From Melampsora larici-populina 98AG31 (Eukaryota; Basidiomycota; Pucciniomycetes; Pucciniales; Melampsoraceae): a DNA stretch of 64,000 nucleotides. Where the stretch lies: NCBI RefSeq assembly GCF_000204055.1, contig NW_006768851.1:62001-126000 (forward strand), written 5' to 3'. Numbering within the stretch: the first letter of the stretch is position 1; every line of letters begins with the position of its first letter. The position numbers and the translations under genes were made by a program. Shown here one piece after another: positions 21,551-31,063 of this stretch. The notes beneath the pieces are model-generated. The model did no database searches, had not been told where the DNA came from, and saw only the letters and a program-made list of their open reading frames with translations.

Positions 21551-23077
21551 GGTCTTGTGAAATCTGGGGTTAAGGCTGCTTTTGATCTTTTGAGGAAACT
21601 ATTTGCTGAGTCGCCGTTTTTGCTACATTTTGATTTTAATCGGAAACGAGTTTTACAAGTTGATTCGTCTGGTTTTGCCTTTTCAGGAATCTCATCACAA
21701 TATTCAGATTTGGGTGAATTAAGACCAGTGGCGTACTATTCGAAGAAATTAACTCCTTCCGAGAGGAATTGGCAGATTCATGACCAGGAATTAGGTGCAA
21801 TCATTGCTTGTTTTCAGGAGTGACGTGCTTGGTTATTAGGGTCCAAAGAACCGGTGGCTGTCTTGTCCAATCATGCAAATCTTCGGTATTTCATGAGCGC
21901 TCAAGATTAAACGCCGCATCAGAGCATCCGCACTGGTTTGCGGTTGTTAACTTGATCACGCACGGTAACAAACCCTACTTTAAGTAAAAAATTACTTAAC
22001 TCGACTAAATTCCCCACTCGTTTGCATCAGCAGTGCTGTAACTGTTACAACTTTACAGATAATGCATGTGCTCCACACGGGTCATGCAGTAAGGTAACAT
22101 TTTGATTTTTCAAGTACTAATCACCTGCTTTCATCACAAGTGTTAATATGATAGAGCCACTGTCCGCTTCTTTGGAGGACTGAAGTTGCTTTCACATTCT
22201 CCATCTACATAGATCCAATACTTGTTCATCTACCTGATCAGCAATTTTGATTTAAAAGGACAAAGTCAACATGACTTTGTTCAGCAACTCAATTGATCAA
22301 TTCAAGTTCAAAAACCAAACGCTTGACTACATTGATCAAGCCTTTAATGAGTCTGAATACATGCAATTATGATCTTGTGAAAATATTAAAGATTCAAAGT
22401 TAAAAAAGAAAAATTGACGATCTGAACGATCTGAACAAATCCAAACTTTTCTTAATGATTTGTATCACTTGATCTTGAAAGTCCCCCATGATTAGTCTTT
22501 GAATGTTGATTTTCTTTCATTTGAACTGTACATGCTATATGAATGTTGACATTCTACATATTCATCTGATTGGTATGAAGTCAAGTTGAAGATATCTGAT
22601 CGAGCTATTTTAATTAAAAAACACCAAAAATTGAAGATTGAAACAACATGAATCAGCATTGATTGTTCTTGATTTAGTTCATGTGACTGTGAGGCTTGGA
22701 TTTCATCGTGTGTGGAAGGTGAATGTGGAAGGTGAAAAGGAGGTGTGGGTTGACTTTGGTGTTGGAGGTTGGGTTGAGTCTCGTTTTTGGAGTCGAAGTT
22801 GCTGTCAGCTAGTCGCGATGTGTGTTAATGCATGCGTTAGCCAATCGGTAAATTTACCGATTTGCTAACACAAATTGATCAAAAGTTAACTACCGCGGGG
22901 CTAATTTTCCACCGGTGTGGAAAAGACCCCGCGGTTGCGTTAAATTTAACCTTACCGCACCCGATTTACCGCACGAGTGCGGATGCTCTCAGGCTCGTTG
23001 GGCGTCTTTTCTAGGGCAGTTTCAATTTGAAATTCTTCACACTCCTGGGAAATTGAATCCGGCTGACCCTACTTCTA
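21551..23077 (+). pseudogene. RNase H region of pol, split by a TIR element
   Basis: Starts directly after the TGA in the same frame: GLVKSGVKAAFDLL, LLHFDFNRKRVLQVDSSGFA, RPVAYYSKKLTPSERNW and HDQELGAIIACFQE, then TGA 21821-21823 where EWRAWLLGS would be expected. AVLSNHANLRYFMSAQD leads to a TAA at 21908 and then PH, where the 1067-bp element lies. Beyond it, QARWASFLGQFQFEI and HTPGKLNPADPTS resume in frame, up to the next insertion at 23078. Confidence 0.88.
21922..22988. mobile_element. 1067-bp non-autonomous TIR element in the RNase H region
   Basis: Terminal repeats GAGCATCCGCACT / AGTGCGGATGCTC, flanked by the 3-bp duplication TCA (21919-21921, 22989-22991). Removing it restores HQARWA. 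It has no credible ORF. The interior is AT-rich, with a near-perfect palindrome at about 22832-22866 (GTTAGCCAATCGGTAAA and its mirror). The superfamily is not assigned; a 3-bp duplication would suit CMC or Harbinger types. Confidence 0.88.
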
Positions 23078-24161
23078 GCAACACCCAAACCCCGCCGCGG
23101 AAAACTGGGGCAGCGCGGGGGTCCCGCCGCACCCTCAGTCTACTGAAGTGGCACTGGGATAAAAGCGCGCCGGGTCCCGGTTTTTACTGGGGTCCGACCC
23201 GCCGCTGCCCCATTGACGGGACCCCAGGGGGAACCCAGGGGCCCAGTTTGGCTCGAAGAGCAAAATAAGATAGTTGAATGAGATTTTCCTGCTATCTAGA
23301 TATTTTTTCACCATATAAGGCAATCAGTGATGTATACTTAATCAACTGGACTGAATCATACTGAGGAAAGTTGATACAATTGGTGATTCAAAAGCCAATG
23401 ATGTCATACTAATAACGTCTTTTGGTTGAAGAAGAGGTTCAGATCAATTCAAGAACAAAAGTAACGGACCAATGCAGAAATGTATAACAAATTGATCAAA
23501 GGCTGTACTTAACCAATAGATCAAAGAACATGTTTGATGAATTCATTCAAGAATGAAACCAAAGGATCGATCAAAGATGTGATTGGAAAGTGGTGAAAAT
23601 CAATCAAGATGAAGGGAACCAAAAAAAAAGAGAATTTGTAAAAGGTTTAAGTGGAAATCAGTGGTTCAACTTGATCGATCGATTTTTATCAACTTTTAAG
23701 TGAATGCAAAACAGAATATTGATTCCAAAGCACTATCTCAGAGTTGAATCCTTGGTAATAGAACAGAACAAGGCCTTTAGCAATCTCCCAATCCTATCAC
23801 CCCTTCGATCAAATCCCCTTTCCACTTAACTTTCTCCTCTGTCCTCCTCAAATTCAAGTTCTGTCTTGAATTTTCTTTTCTCAAATTCTTTCTCAGATGC
23901 ATTCTGTGCTATGAATCCTTCCACTTTGTCTGTTAAAAGCAAGCTTGGACTTTTTTTTGGCGGCCATTTGTTTTTTTCAAATTTAGTGAAAAAAACCCAG
24001 TCTGCGGCGCGCTGCGATGGTCTCAAGCGCGCCGCGGTCCCCTTGAGAATTTTTCTCACTGTGGTAGCGATGCGGTGAGGTCGCCTTGAAACTGGGCTTG
24101 ATCGCACCTCTGCCTCCGTGAACCCAAAATCCGCCGCGCTGCGGCGGGGTTTGGGTGTTGC
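23078..24161. mobile_element. 1084-bp non-autonomous TIR element between RNase H and integrase
   Basis: Perfect 21-bp terminal repeats beginning GCAACACCCAAACCCCG, with target duplication TTCTA (23073-23077, 24162-24166; a sixth matching base is possible). Removal restores the reading DPTSRRSDLTDG across the junction. The ends are G+C-rich and the middle A+T-rich. No coding sequence is supported; the ORFs of 60-130 residues here are incidental. Confidence 0.88.
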
Positions 24162-25770
24162 TTCTAGGCGTTCGGATTTAACGGACGGCAAGAACGTGTC
24201 GGATAAAGTTGTCTTGTTGGGCATGCGGAATTTGGCGAATACTGCTATTCAGGCAGTTTCTCTACGCAGGGACAAGATTTTCGGTCGTTCGGATCCGTCT
24301 TCCTTTTTACCTGCCTCCATGGAAACTCAATCTTGGTTTCAAGGTCTTTATGCAACTGACAGTTTGATTCACGGAGTCCGGCCAAAGCAGTTGACCTTTC
24401 AAGATTCCTTATGGTGGTGGCGGGATCGGATTTATGTCCCTCTGGAAGCACACACCGCTGTTCTCAGACAGATGCACGAGTCGACGGCTGCTGGGCATTG
24501 GGGAAGCATGAAAACGCTTGATTTGTTGACCAGGACTTTTAGTTGGCCGAATGTCCGAGACGATTTGCTGAAATTTTTGAAACTTTGTGTTAGCTGCCAA
24601 CGAGTGAAGGTGGATCGCCGTCCTCCTCAGGGAGAATTGGTTCCGCTGCCTATTCCGGAGCGTCCTTGGTCGACGATTGGCGTGGATTTTATAGTGAAAT
24701 TGCCATTATCAAACGGTTTTGACTTGATTATGGTGGTGGTTGATCATCTAGGAAAAGGAGCACATTTCATTCCGGCGAAGGAATCTTGGAATGCTGAGGA
24801 ATTAGCGACTGCTTTTGTTTCCAATATTTTTCGTTTGCATGGCTTACCAGATGTTATTGTTTCAGATCGTGGGACTACCTTTATGTCGCGTTTTTGGACA
24901 GCGGTTTTGAAAATGTTGAATGTCTCTCCTGCGCCATCGACAGCTTTTCACCCGCAGACTGACGGGCAGGTTGAGTGTGTTAATGCATTGGTCGAGGATT
25001 TTTTACGGCACTTTGTTTCGGACAATCAGTCTGACTGGGTTAAATGGTTACCATTGGCGGAATTTGCCTATAACAATTCGCCTTCGGCCTCTACCGGATT
25101 CTCACCTTTCTTCGTCTACACGGGGAGTCATCCGCGGTTTAATTCTCTCATTGCATCGTCTGGGGTTCCTCGAGCTGACGATTTTGTTGCTCACATGCAG
25201 CGGATTCATTTGTCTTTAGTAGCGAATCTGACTAAGGCGAAGGAGTCTCAGGCACGTTTCTACAATGGTTCACGACGGATAGCGGCTACGTATGCTCCGG
25301 GCGATCTTGTCTGGTTGTCTCGTAAATATTTGCGAACTTTACGCCCATCCAACAAGCTCGATGTTAGGCGCATTGGCCCTTTTCAAGTCAAACGCATGGT
25401 GGGACGTAATGCTGCTGAGTTACTTTTACCTGTCTCACTTCGTCGCTTGCACCCGGTCTTTAATGTGTCACTTTTGTCTCCCTTTCACGGGGAAATCTTT
25501 CCGGATAATGTTCCTTTTGTTGGTCTTCAAGAGGAAAATCAGGATGCGGGCATTGTTTCATTTATCATCAATTACAGGCGATCGGCGTTAGGAGTTCATG
25601 AATACTTGCTACGGGGTGGTGATGCTTCTGGCCTGGATGATGTTTGGACGCCTTTAACTAGAATTTCAACTGCTTTAGATGATTGGTTGCGTCAGTTTCA
25701 TGTGCTATCTCCTTCTTTGGGACGAGGTCCGTCGGTGGATGTTTGGGAGGAGCGTGCGAGGATCTGTTAG
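24162..25770 (+). CDS. Integrase and chromodomain-like C terminus of pol
   Basis: Open from the insertion junction to the stop at 25770 and apparently intact. The zinc-binding HHCC module is H-ESTAAGH...CVSC, within MHESTAAGHWGSMKTLDLL and LKLCVSCQRVKVDRRP. The DDE core shows GVDFIVKLP, VSDRGTTFMSRFW and HPQTDGQVECVNALVEDFL, followed by LPLAEFAYNNSPSASTGFSPF. The GPF/Y-type region is FQVKRMVGRNAAELLLP. The end (VSFIINYRRSALGVHEYLLRG, DDVWTPLTR) looks like a divergent chromodomain, used by chromoviruses to choose chromatin for insertion. It is truncated at its 5' side by the 1084-bp element and can be expressed only as part of a broken polyprotein. Confidence 0.9.
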
Positions 25771-26033
25771 AACTTGTAGTATAAGGTAGAGCATATTTGT
25801 CATAAACTTAGTTAGTCTAGGACTATTAGGGTTTTGTTCTTGTCGGTTATATCTTAGTAGTCAGGAAGTCACTAGGACTTTGCCTAATTTGTTATTTTTC
25901 TTTTAGTTTCTGTTTTAGCATTACGTGTTTATTTGTTCCTTGTTCCTTAATAGTGTTTTCTTCTTCTCTTATAAGTTGTAACGTTTTTCTCTTCTTGGGA
26001 TTTCTCTTTTCTCTTTATCGAAATATCTATTAT

Positions 26034-26939
26034 CACTACACCAAATGTAATCTTTACCGGGCGGTAAAGAAAACTACTGACATAGAAAAGTCCTGAGGCA
26101 ACAGGAAGAGAGCTAAAAATCTGAAAAAATATGCACCTTGTTCCTAGATGTTGGGGCGTCATGATGAGTATTTTTTTGTATTTTACACACAGATATTGGT
26201 TTATGTACTAACAACAAACACTGAAAATCATCAAAAACGCACATGTAACAATACCTGAAATTTGGGTCATGAGTATGAAGACAATATTTTGTGGTCTAAA
26301 AACTTCAATAACTTTTGCAATTCTGCTCCAAATAACTCGATTTTTGGTTCATTCAAAAGCTGAACTATTCTCCTTCACACTTCATAATGTCAGTAAGGTT
26401 CTATCTAGTCATTAAACACTCTACATATGTCANNNNNNNNNNNNNNNNNNNNNNNNNNNNNNNNNNNNNNNNNNNNNNNNNNNNNNNNNNNNNNNNNNNN
26501 NNNNNNNNNNNNNNNNNNNNNNNNNNNNNNNNGCATGAATAGCTCTGTAAGATCTTTTTTAGACCAGCTACAGAAGAGGATGTCCCAATGAACAATGTAG
26601 AGGAAAGGCTCACAGCCTTTTAATGCACTTCAAGTCGAGTGATTTGATTCAGAACTGCGAAAGTTATTGATGTTTGAAGATTCCAAAATCCTGTCTTCAA
26701 AATCAAGGGCCAATTTAGGTATTGTTACAGGTGGGTTTTTGATGATTCTCAGCCTTTATTGTTAGTACATTAACCAATATCCGTGTGTAAAATACAAAAA
26801 AATACTCATCATGACGCCCCAACATCTAGGAACAAGGTGCATATTTTTTCAGATTTTTAGCCCTCTTCCTGTTGCCTCAGGACTTTTCTATGTCAGTAGT
26901 TTTCTTTACCGCCCGGTAAAGATTACATTTGGTGTAGTG
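26034..26939. mobile_element. Non-autonomous CACTA-type foldback element with an assembly gap at its centre
   Basis: Ends CACTACACC...GGTGTAGTG with the 3-bp target duplication TAT (26031-26033, 26940-26942), as in CACTA/EnSpm elements. The outer arms of about 185 bp are almost identical in inverted orientation (I see about three differences). Inward, the arms still match but clearly less well. The 100 N at 26433-26532 sit at the apex. No coding sequence. The true length is unknown because of the gap. Confidence 0.9.
26433..26532. other. Assembly gap (100 N)
   Basis: Exactly 100 N, a conventional placeholder length, at the centre of a long inverted repeat. Confidence 0.99.
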
Positions 26940-27173
26940 TATCTTTTCTCGCTTTTCAAAGACCAGACTTTCCTTAGACCAGACCAGAACGGGTTTATAC
27001 GTTCAAGACCAGACTTTGACTTGTATCTGACAGATACAAGGTTCCCCATCACAAAAAGAGTATGAAATGCAGTATAGGTATTTCCAAGGCTGCGGTACAG
27101 TCTACATTTTAATGAAAAATGAGTGGTGAAGCCTGATCCATAACATTTGGTTTTCCTCACACTTTATCTCGCC

Positions 27174-27183
27174 TATTTATAAG
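27174..27183 (+). promoter_or_regulatory. TATA-like box of the secreted-protein gene
   Basis: TATTTATAAG about 75 bases before ATG 27255, followed by a C/T-rich leader. It begins only about 120 bases from the retrotransposon end. Confidence 0.5.
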
Positions 27184-27254
27184 GTCTAGACATCATTCCC
27201 TTCCTCCCCCCGCCTATTCTTTCCATCTAATTTGTATTCATATATATCCTAACA

Positions 27255-27967
27255 ATGCTATACTTCCAACGTCCTCAAAATTTCCTCACAATCTTCATCG
27301 CCATCTATCTCGCACAATTCTCTTTGACAGTAACAGCTGTTGAATGTATAATTGGATTTGGTCAACAAAAAGGAGGACCCGCTCGTAAGTCAAAACCTGA
27401 TTTTAAACTTCCATTTTTTCTTTTTCAAAACATATGAGATTGTAGTTCTAAGATCTTTCTGATTTATTTCAAAACAATAACAGTTTGTAATGACAAAGAC
27501 TTTGTTCAATGGAAATGTCAAACTCCTTCCTGTAGTAGAGATGGTCAGTTTTTCATTACTTTGTTCAAAATAACTATCACTTTGAAATAACACCGCATCT
27601 TTTTTACAGGTCACCTCTGGATACCTATGACTTCTTGTTTGTATAATGGTGTGGCGGGCTCTGGTGTGAGTAACCAACAATGCGCGAGTTATAATCTCCA
27701 ATTCCAAGGCAATTACGGTGAGTATCTCATTCGGTTTCACTTCTTCCTATTCATACTTGCTCACAATACATATCATTTTTCCTCAACATTTATAGAATGT
27801 ATCAATCCAGGTCGGAATCGGTACCTTTGCCCTTATACCCCCTCTAATGTTCCCTTCATTAGTAAGTCATCTCAATTTCTTTATCATCATGTTTTTCAAT
27901 CACATATTAATCATCTCATGTCACACTTATCACACTTCCGATAGCATGTACAAGCTGTTACAAATGA
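27255..27967 (+). CDS. Small secreted cysteine-rich protein, candidate effector
   Basis: Five exons (27255-27384, 27484-27543, 27610-27717, 27796-27861, 27945-27967) sum to 387 bases, giving a 128-residue protein; every intron is GT-AG and phases agree. Residues 1 to about 28 form a signal peptide (basic start, then LTIFIAIYLAQFSLTVTA). The mature part has ten cysteines: VECIIG, LCNDKD, WKCQTPSCS, TSCLYN, QQCASY, ECINPG, YLCPY and the C-terminal TCTSCYK. No known domain is recognised. Small secreted cysteine-rich proteins are typical effector or cell-wall/adhesion candidates in plant-pathogenic basidiomycetes; that role is inference. The gene sits immediately downstream of a retrotransposon, a common setting for such genes. 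Confidence 0.82.
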
Positions 27968-28237
27968 TGGCCAGATTCGGCCTCTCTTTTATGGTAGACA
28001 ATATGTAGAAATAGTCCAATTTCTGGATTTGTATATATTATTAGGATCTTTGAATGCTAGATAAAATGTAAAATATGTAGTTCTTCAGTGACCAAAGTTT
28101 CATTCAAAAGTCAAGCTGGCTTTTTTGCCGAATGGAGTATACAGTATGTAAGATGTAAAAAGTGAGATAAGGATACAATTAATGAAGCACAATTAACAAA
28201 AGTTGGGATAAAGATTTATCAAGTTTTTGTTTCTACA
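27968..28237. other. Intergenic, convergent 3' ends
   Basis: AT-rich 270 bases between the plus-strand secreted-protein gene and the minus-strand SLX1 stop, probably both 3' UTRs. Confidence 0.5.
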
Positions 28238-30095
28238 TCAATCAGAATCTTCAGAGATCTCAAGATCATTCAGTAATTGAAGGATTTCATCTTCAGGTTC
28301 ATCTTCATCTTCGAGCTTCTTTTTCTGTTTGGTTTGACGAGTTTTACTCGTTAGTGTTGCTCGAGATTTCAAGGTGACATTGTTCATAAATGTGCATAGA
28401 CGCTCCTCATCTATATCATCGAATGAGTTATGATCGAAATTTTGATAGGATTTAAGCTTGATCTGCTTATCAGGCTTCGGGATTGGTTTGGAGGGAGGTT
28501 TGAAGCTTGTATTCTTGTTTTTCAAAGGTTGAGTTGTTTTGTTACTTGATACGTCTTTAGATCTTATTTGAGCTTTGCTTTTTGTAGACTTCACACCCTT
28601 ATCAAGAGCCAATGCAGTGATTTCATCTTCTCCTTCACTTTCGGCAGATAGGTCTTCATCCATTTCGTCGTGATAGTTTTCTTCTTCGCTTTGACTCGGT
28701 GTACCCTCGTCTTCAGATTCTGAATTACTTGGGGTAGCTTGTTTGCAATTGATGTGTTTACGTCGGTAACATCCTTTGATAAGATCACCCCAGCGAAGAT
28801 TTGCTAAACAGCTAGGGCAACGACCTCTATCAGGCAAGATACGCTTCCTACACGCGATTTCAGGGTTGGCCGAGGGAGCGGCAAATTGGGTAGCACTGGA
28901 ATTGAGAAAGTGACGAGAAAGGCAAATCAAGTGAGTTGAGATATAGCAGTCCGGCGCTGAGCAGTTGATATATGATAAAGAGTCCTATCTTGAAATCAGT
29001 TCAAGGAATCAAAATTTTCTATATGATCAATGGCGATATTGTGCTTACTTCAATATCCATCGTCTCATGACACAAATAGCATTTCAAAACACCTTCACAT
29101 CTTGTTGTGATCTCTTCCATCTTCTCATAGTCTTCAAGAACTGCGTTGTCTATTAAACACGACATGATATCAGTATCTAACGAGAATACATGCATTATCC
29201 ACACTTTGACGGACACGGATCCTAAGCATACATGAAAGATCATGAATGACGCGTACCATCATGAACATCAATGGATTTGATTTGATCTTCTGGGTCAGTA
29301 GTCAGACCTCTTCTGATCTTCCTTGCTCCATCTACACCTTCAACACGTAAGGAAACCTCTATCATAGTAATCGGATCAGCGGATTGAGAGCTTCTGTTTG
29401 CTTTGACCGCATCAAAAATCTTCTTATCTTGCTCGTACCACAGTTTATAAGCACCTTCATTAAAAAAGAGGACCTGGAGTGGAAATTGAGACCAAGGTAA
29501 TGTAGTGAGCATCTTCTTCAAGACTTTCAATTTCACTTCTAATCTAGAACCTTGACTTCGAGGAAAAATCGGACCCTTTGTCTTTATGGGTTTGGTTTGA
29601 CTCGAAGCCGGGGCCTTCTGAGACTGAGATTGAGATTGATTGACAGTATTAAGAGGCGGATTGATATCTTTTTGCAGATGTCGAGACTTGTAGGGCGTAT
29701 TCCAAACCCATTCAAACTATGAAAGAACACAAAACAGAAAAAGTTGAAACTTGATCAGTCAAACCTGGAGGGTGAGAATCAAGTCTTGATGACTTTACCT
29801 GTAAGGCCACAAGCTTACTAGGAAATCCATAACAAATCAATTCCATCTCCCAAGGTCTATAATATTTAGTTCGAAAGGCTCCTCCTTTAATTTGACCATT
29901 ATGTTGACGAATTCGACGAGGTGGATCAGGTGTAGAACCGACATAAGTTCTTTGATTCATTCTACCATTTTGGTATGATCTGAGAAGATAACATGCATAG
30001 AAAGCAGGATATTTATGTGAACCTGGAGTTAGAGTCGAAGTTTTCGGTCGCGTTTTGGACGTGGTGGGCTTGCTTGGAGATTGAGCTCCTACCAT
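28238..30095 (-). CDS. SLX1: SLX1 structure-specific endonuclease subunit
   Basis: Catalytic subunit of the SLX1-SLX4 nuclease, which cuts flaps, forks and Holliday junctions in the nucleus. Minus-strand exons are 30095-29799, 29716-29257, 29149-29049 and 28984-28238, and phases agree. The GIY-YIG domain lies in exon 1: [27 protein letters not shown] with its Arg, GGAFRT and [13 protein letters not shown] with the Glu, continuing as [11 protein letters not shown] across the first splice. The C-terminal RING-like zinc finger follows: CYLC, then [20 protein letters not shown], and [19 protein letters not shown]. Beyond it is an unusual tail of about 180 residues, very acidic and Lys/Ser-rich ([28 protein letters not shown]). 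Such a tail is longer than in yeast SLX1 and may be lineage-specific. The interface with SLX4 is expected at the finger. Confidence 0.93.
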
Positions 30096-31063
30096 GATAT
30101 CAACAGTTCCGTGAGGATGAGTTTCATAAAGACCAGTCGCGAATATTCAAACTTCCATAACCACGCGCCCTACCCGGTGCAAATACATCCAAAACCCCGT
30201 GATCAGACCGCTCGGGTATACCCCGTGATGAGGCTTCGCTTTAATCATCCCGGCTCAATCAAAGCTGATCAACACAACTTATCAAATCTTTCGCAAATGG
30301 CTTGGAAGTTCAGTCTTGTGATGTTGGAAGCCGTATCTGGTAGCTATGTACACCACAGGATTGATTCACCGTGGGTCGTTCGGTGAATTATTTTAAATAG
30401 GTGGTCCACGGTGTTCACTTGGGATCAGCCAAGTCGTTGATTCACCGCAGTCCTTGATGCGGTGAAGTCAATGTAGGTGTCCCATGGGTTTCACATAGAG
30501 AACTTATGGCTGTTCACCATGATCGATTCATGAGTGTTCACCATGAGCAGTTTACGATGAAACACCGTGATCACCTACATGAAACCACCGTGATCAAGTC
30601 ATGATGATCACTCGGTGATTGTTCATATGAATTCACCCTAAGCGATTCATGAGAATCGTTCATGGATTCTTCAGGTATATCATGATTTTTTCACGGAAAC
30701 CTACCGTAAAAAATCAAGATGAGTACACAGGAATTGCTCATGGATACTCATCGGTGATGATCTGCATGGCGGCTCATCATGAAAAATTCTCGGAAATCCA
30801 ATGTGGAATTTAAGGAATTCTCACGATGACTCCTCAAACCAGCTTTCCGAAGATCTCTTGGAATTTTTCTGAAATAACACCATCATTTTCACAATTTCAG
30901 TAATATGGATAATGCGATATTCTTTTGACTGATAAAAATACAATATATTCATAGCATACAAAATAAGATGATGAAATGAAGAAGACATGCTAGCTAAGAT
31001 GTACAAGTGCTTCAAATATTCTATATATCATGTTTACTTTTGATTTTGTGATATGAGCTTGAT
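30096..31063. other. Non-coding stretch dense in CACCGTGATC/TCATGA-type motifs
   Basis: Between about 30340 and 30800 the sequence repeats short motifs such as TTCACCGTG, CACCGTGATC, TCATGAG and GATTCA in varied order and orientation. No gene is supported. The left 150 bases are probably the SLX1 promoter and the right part the 3' flank of the next gene. Confidence 0.5.

Larger units (their letters stand above)
17416..27053 (+). mobile_element. Ty3/gypsy chromovirus-type LTR retrotransposon, defective, with four nested insertions
   Basis: Two 347-bp LTRs (17416-17762; 25798-27053 with an insertion) begin TGTCATAAAC and end CCCCATCACA. They are flanked by the 5-bp target duplication AAAAG (17411-17415 and 27054-27058). 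The internal order gag, protease, reverse transcriptase, RNase H, integrase, chromodomain-like tail is that of Ty3/gypsy chromoviruses. I count only one difference between the two LTRs, yet the coding part has in-frame stops at 18210, 20222, 21548, 21821 and 21908, a frameshift near 19190 and three TIR insertions; a fourth TIR element sits in the 3' LTR. A clear tRNA primer site directly after the LTR is not visible. The copy cannot make its own proteins. Confidence 0.95.
25798..27053 (+). repeat. 3' LTR, split by a CACTA-type element
   Basis: 25798-26033 and 26943-27053 together match the 5' LTR; I see one base difference (T versus A near 25980). The 906-bp element lies between them. Confidence 0.95.

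Noticed and set aside
22638..22868. 76-residue ORF inside the 1067-bp element
   Set aside because: Low-complexity, no motif; the element looks non-coding.
30340..30800. CRISPR-like or regular array
   Set aside because: Motifs are irregular in spacing and orientation, and the genome is fungal.
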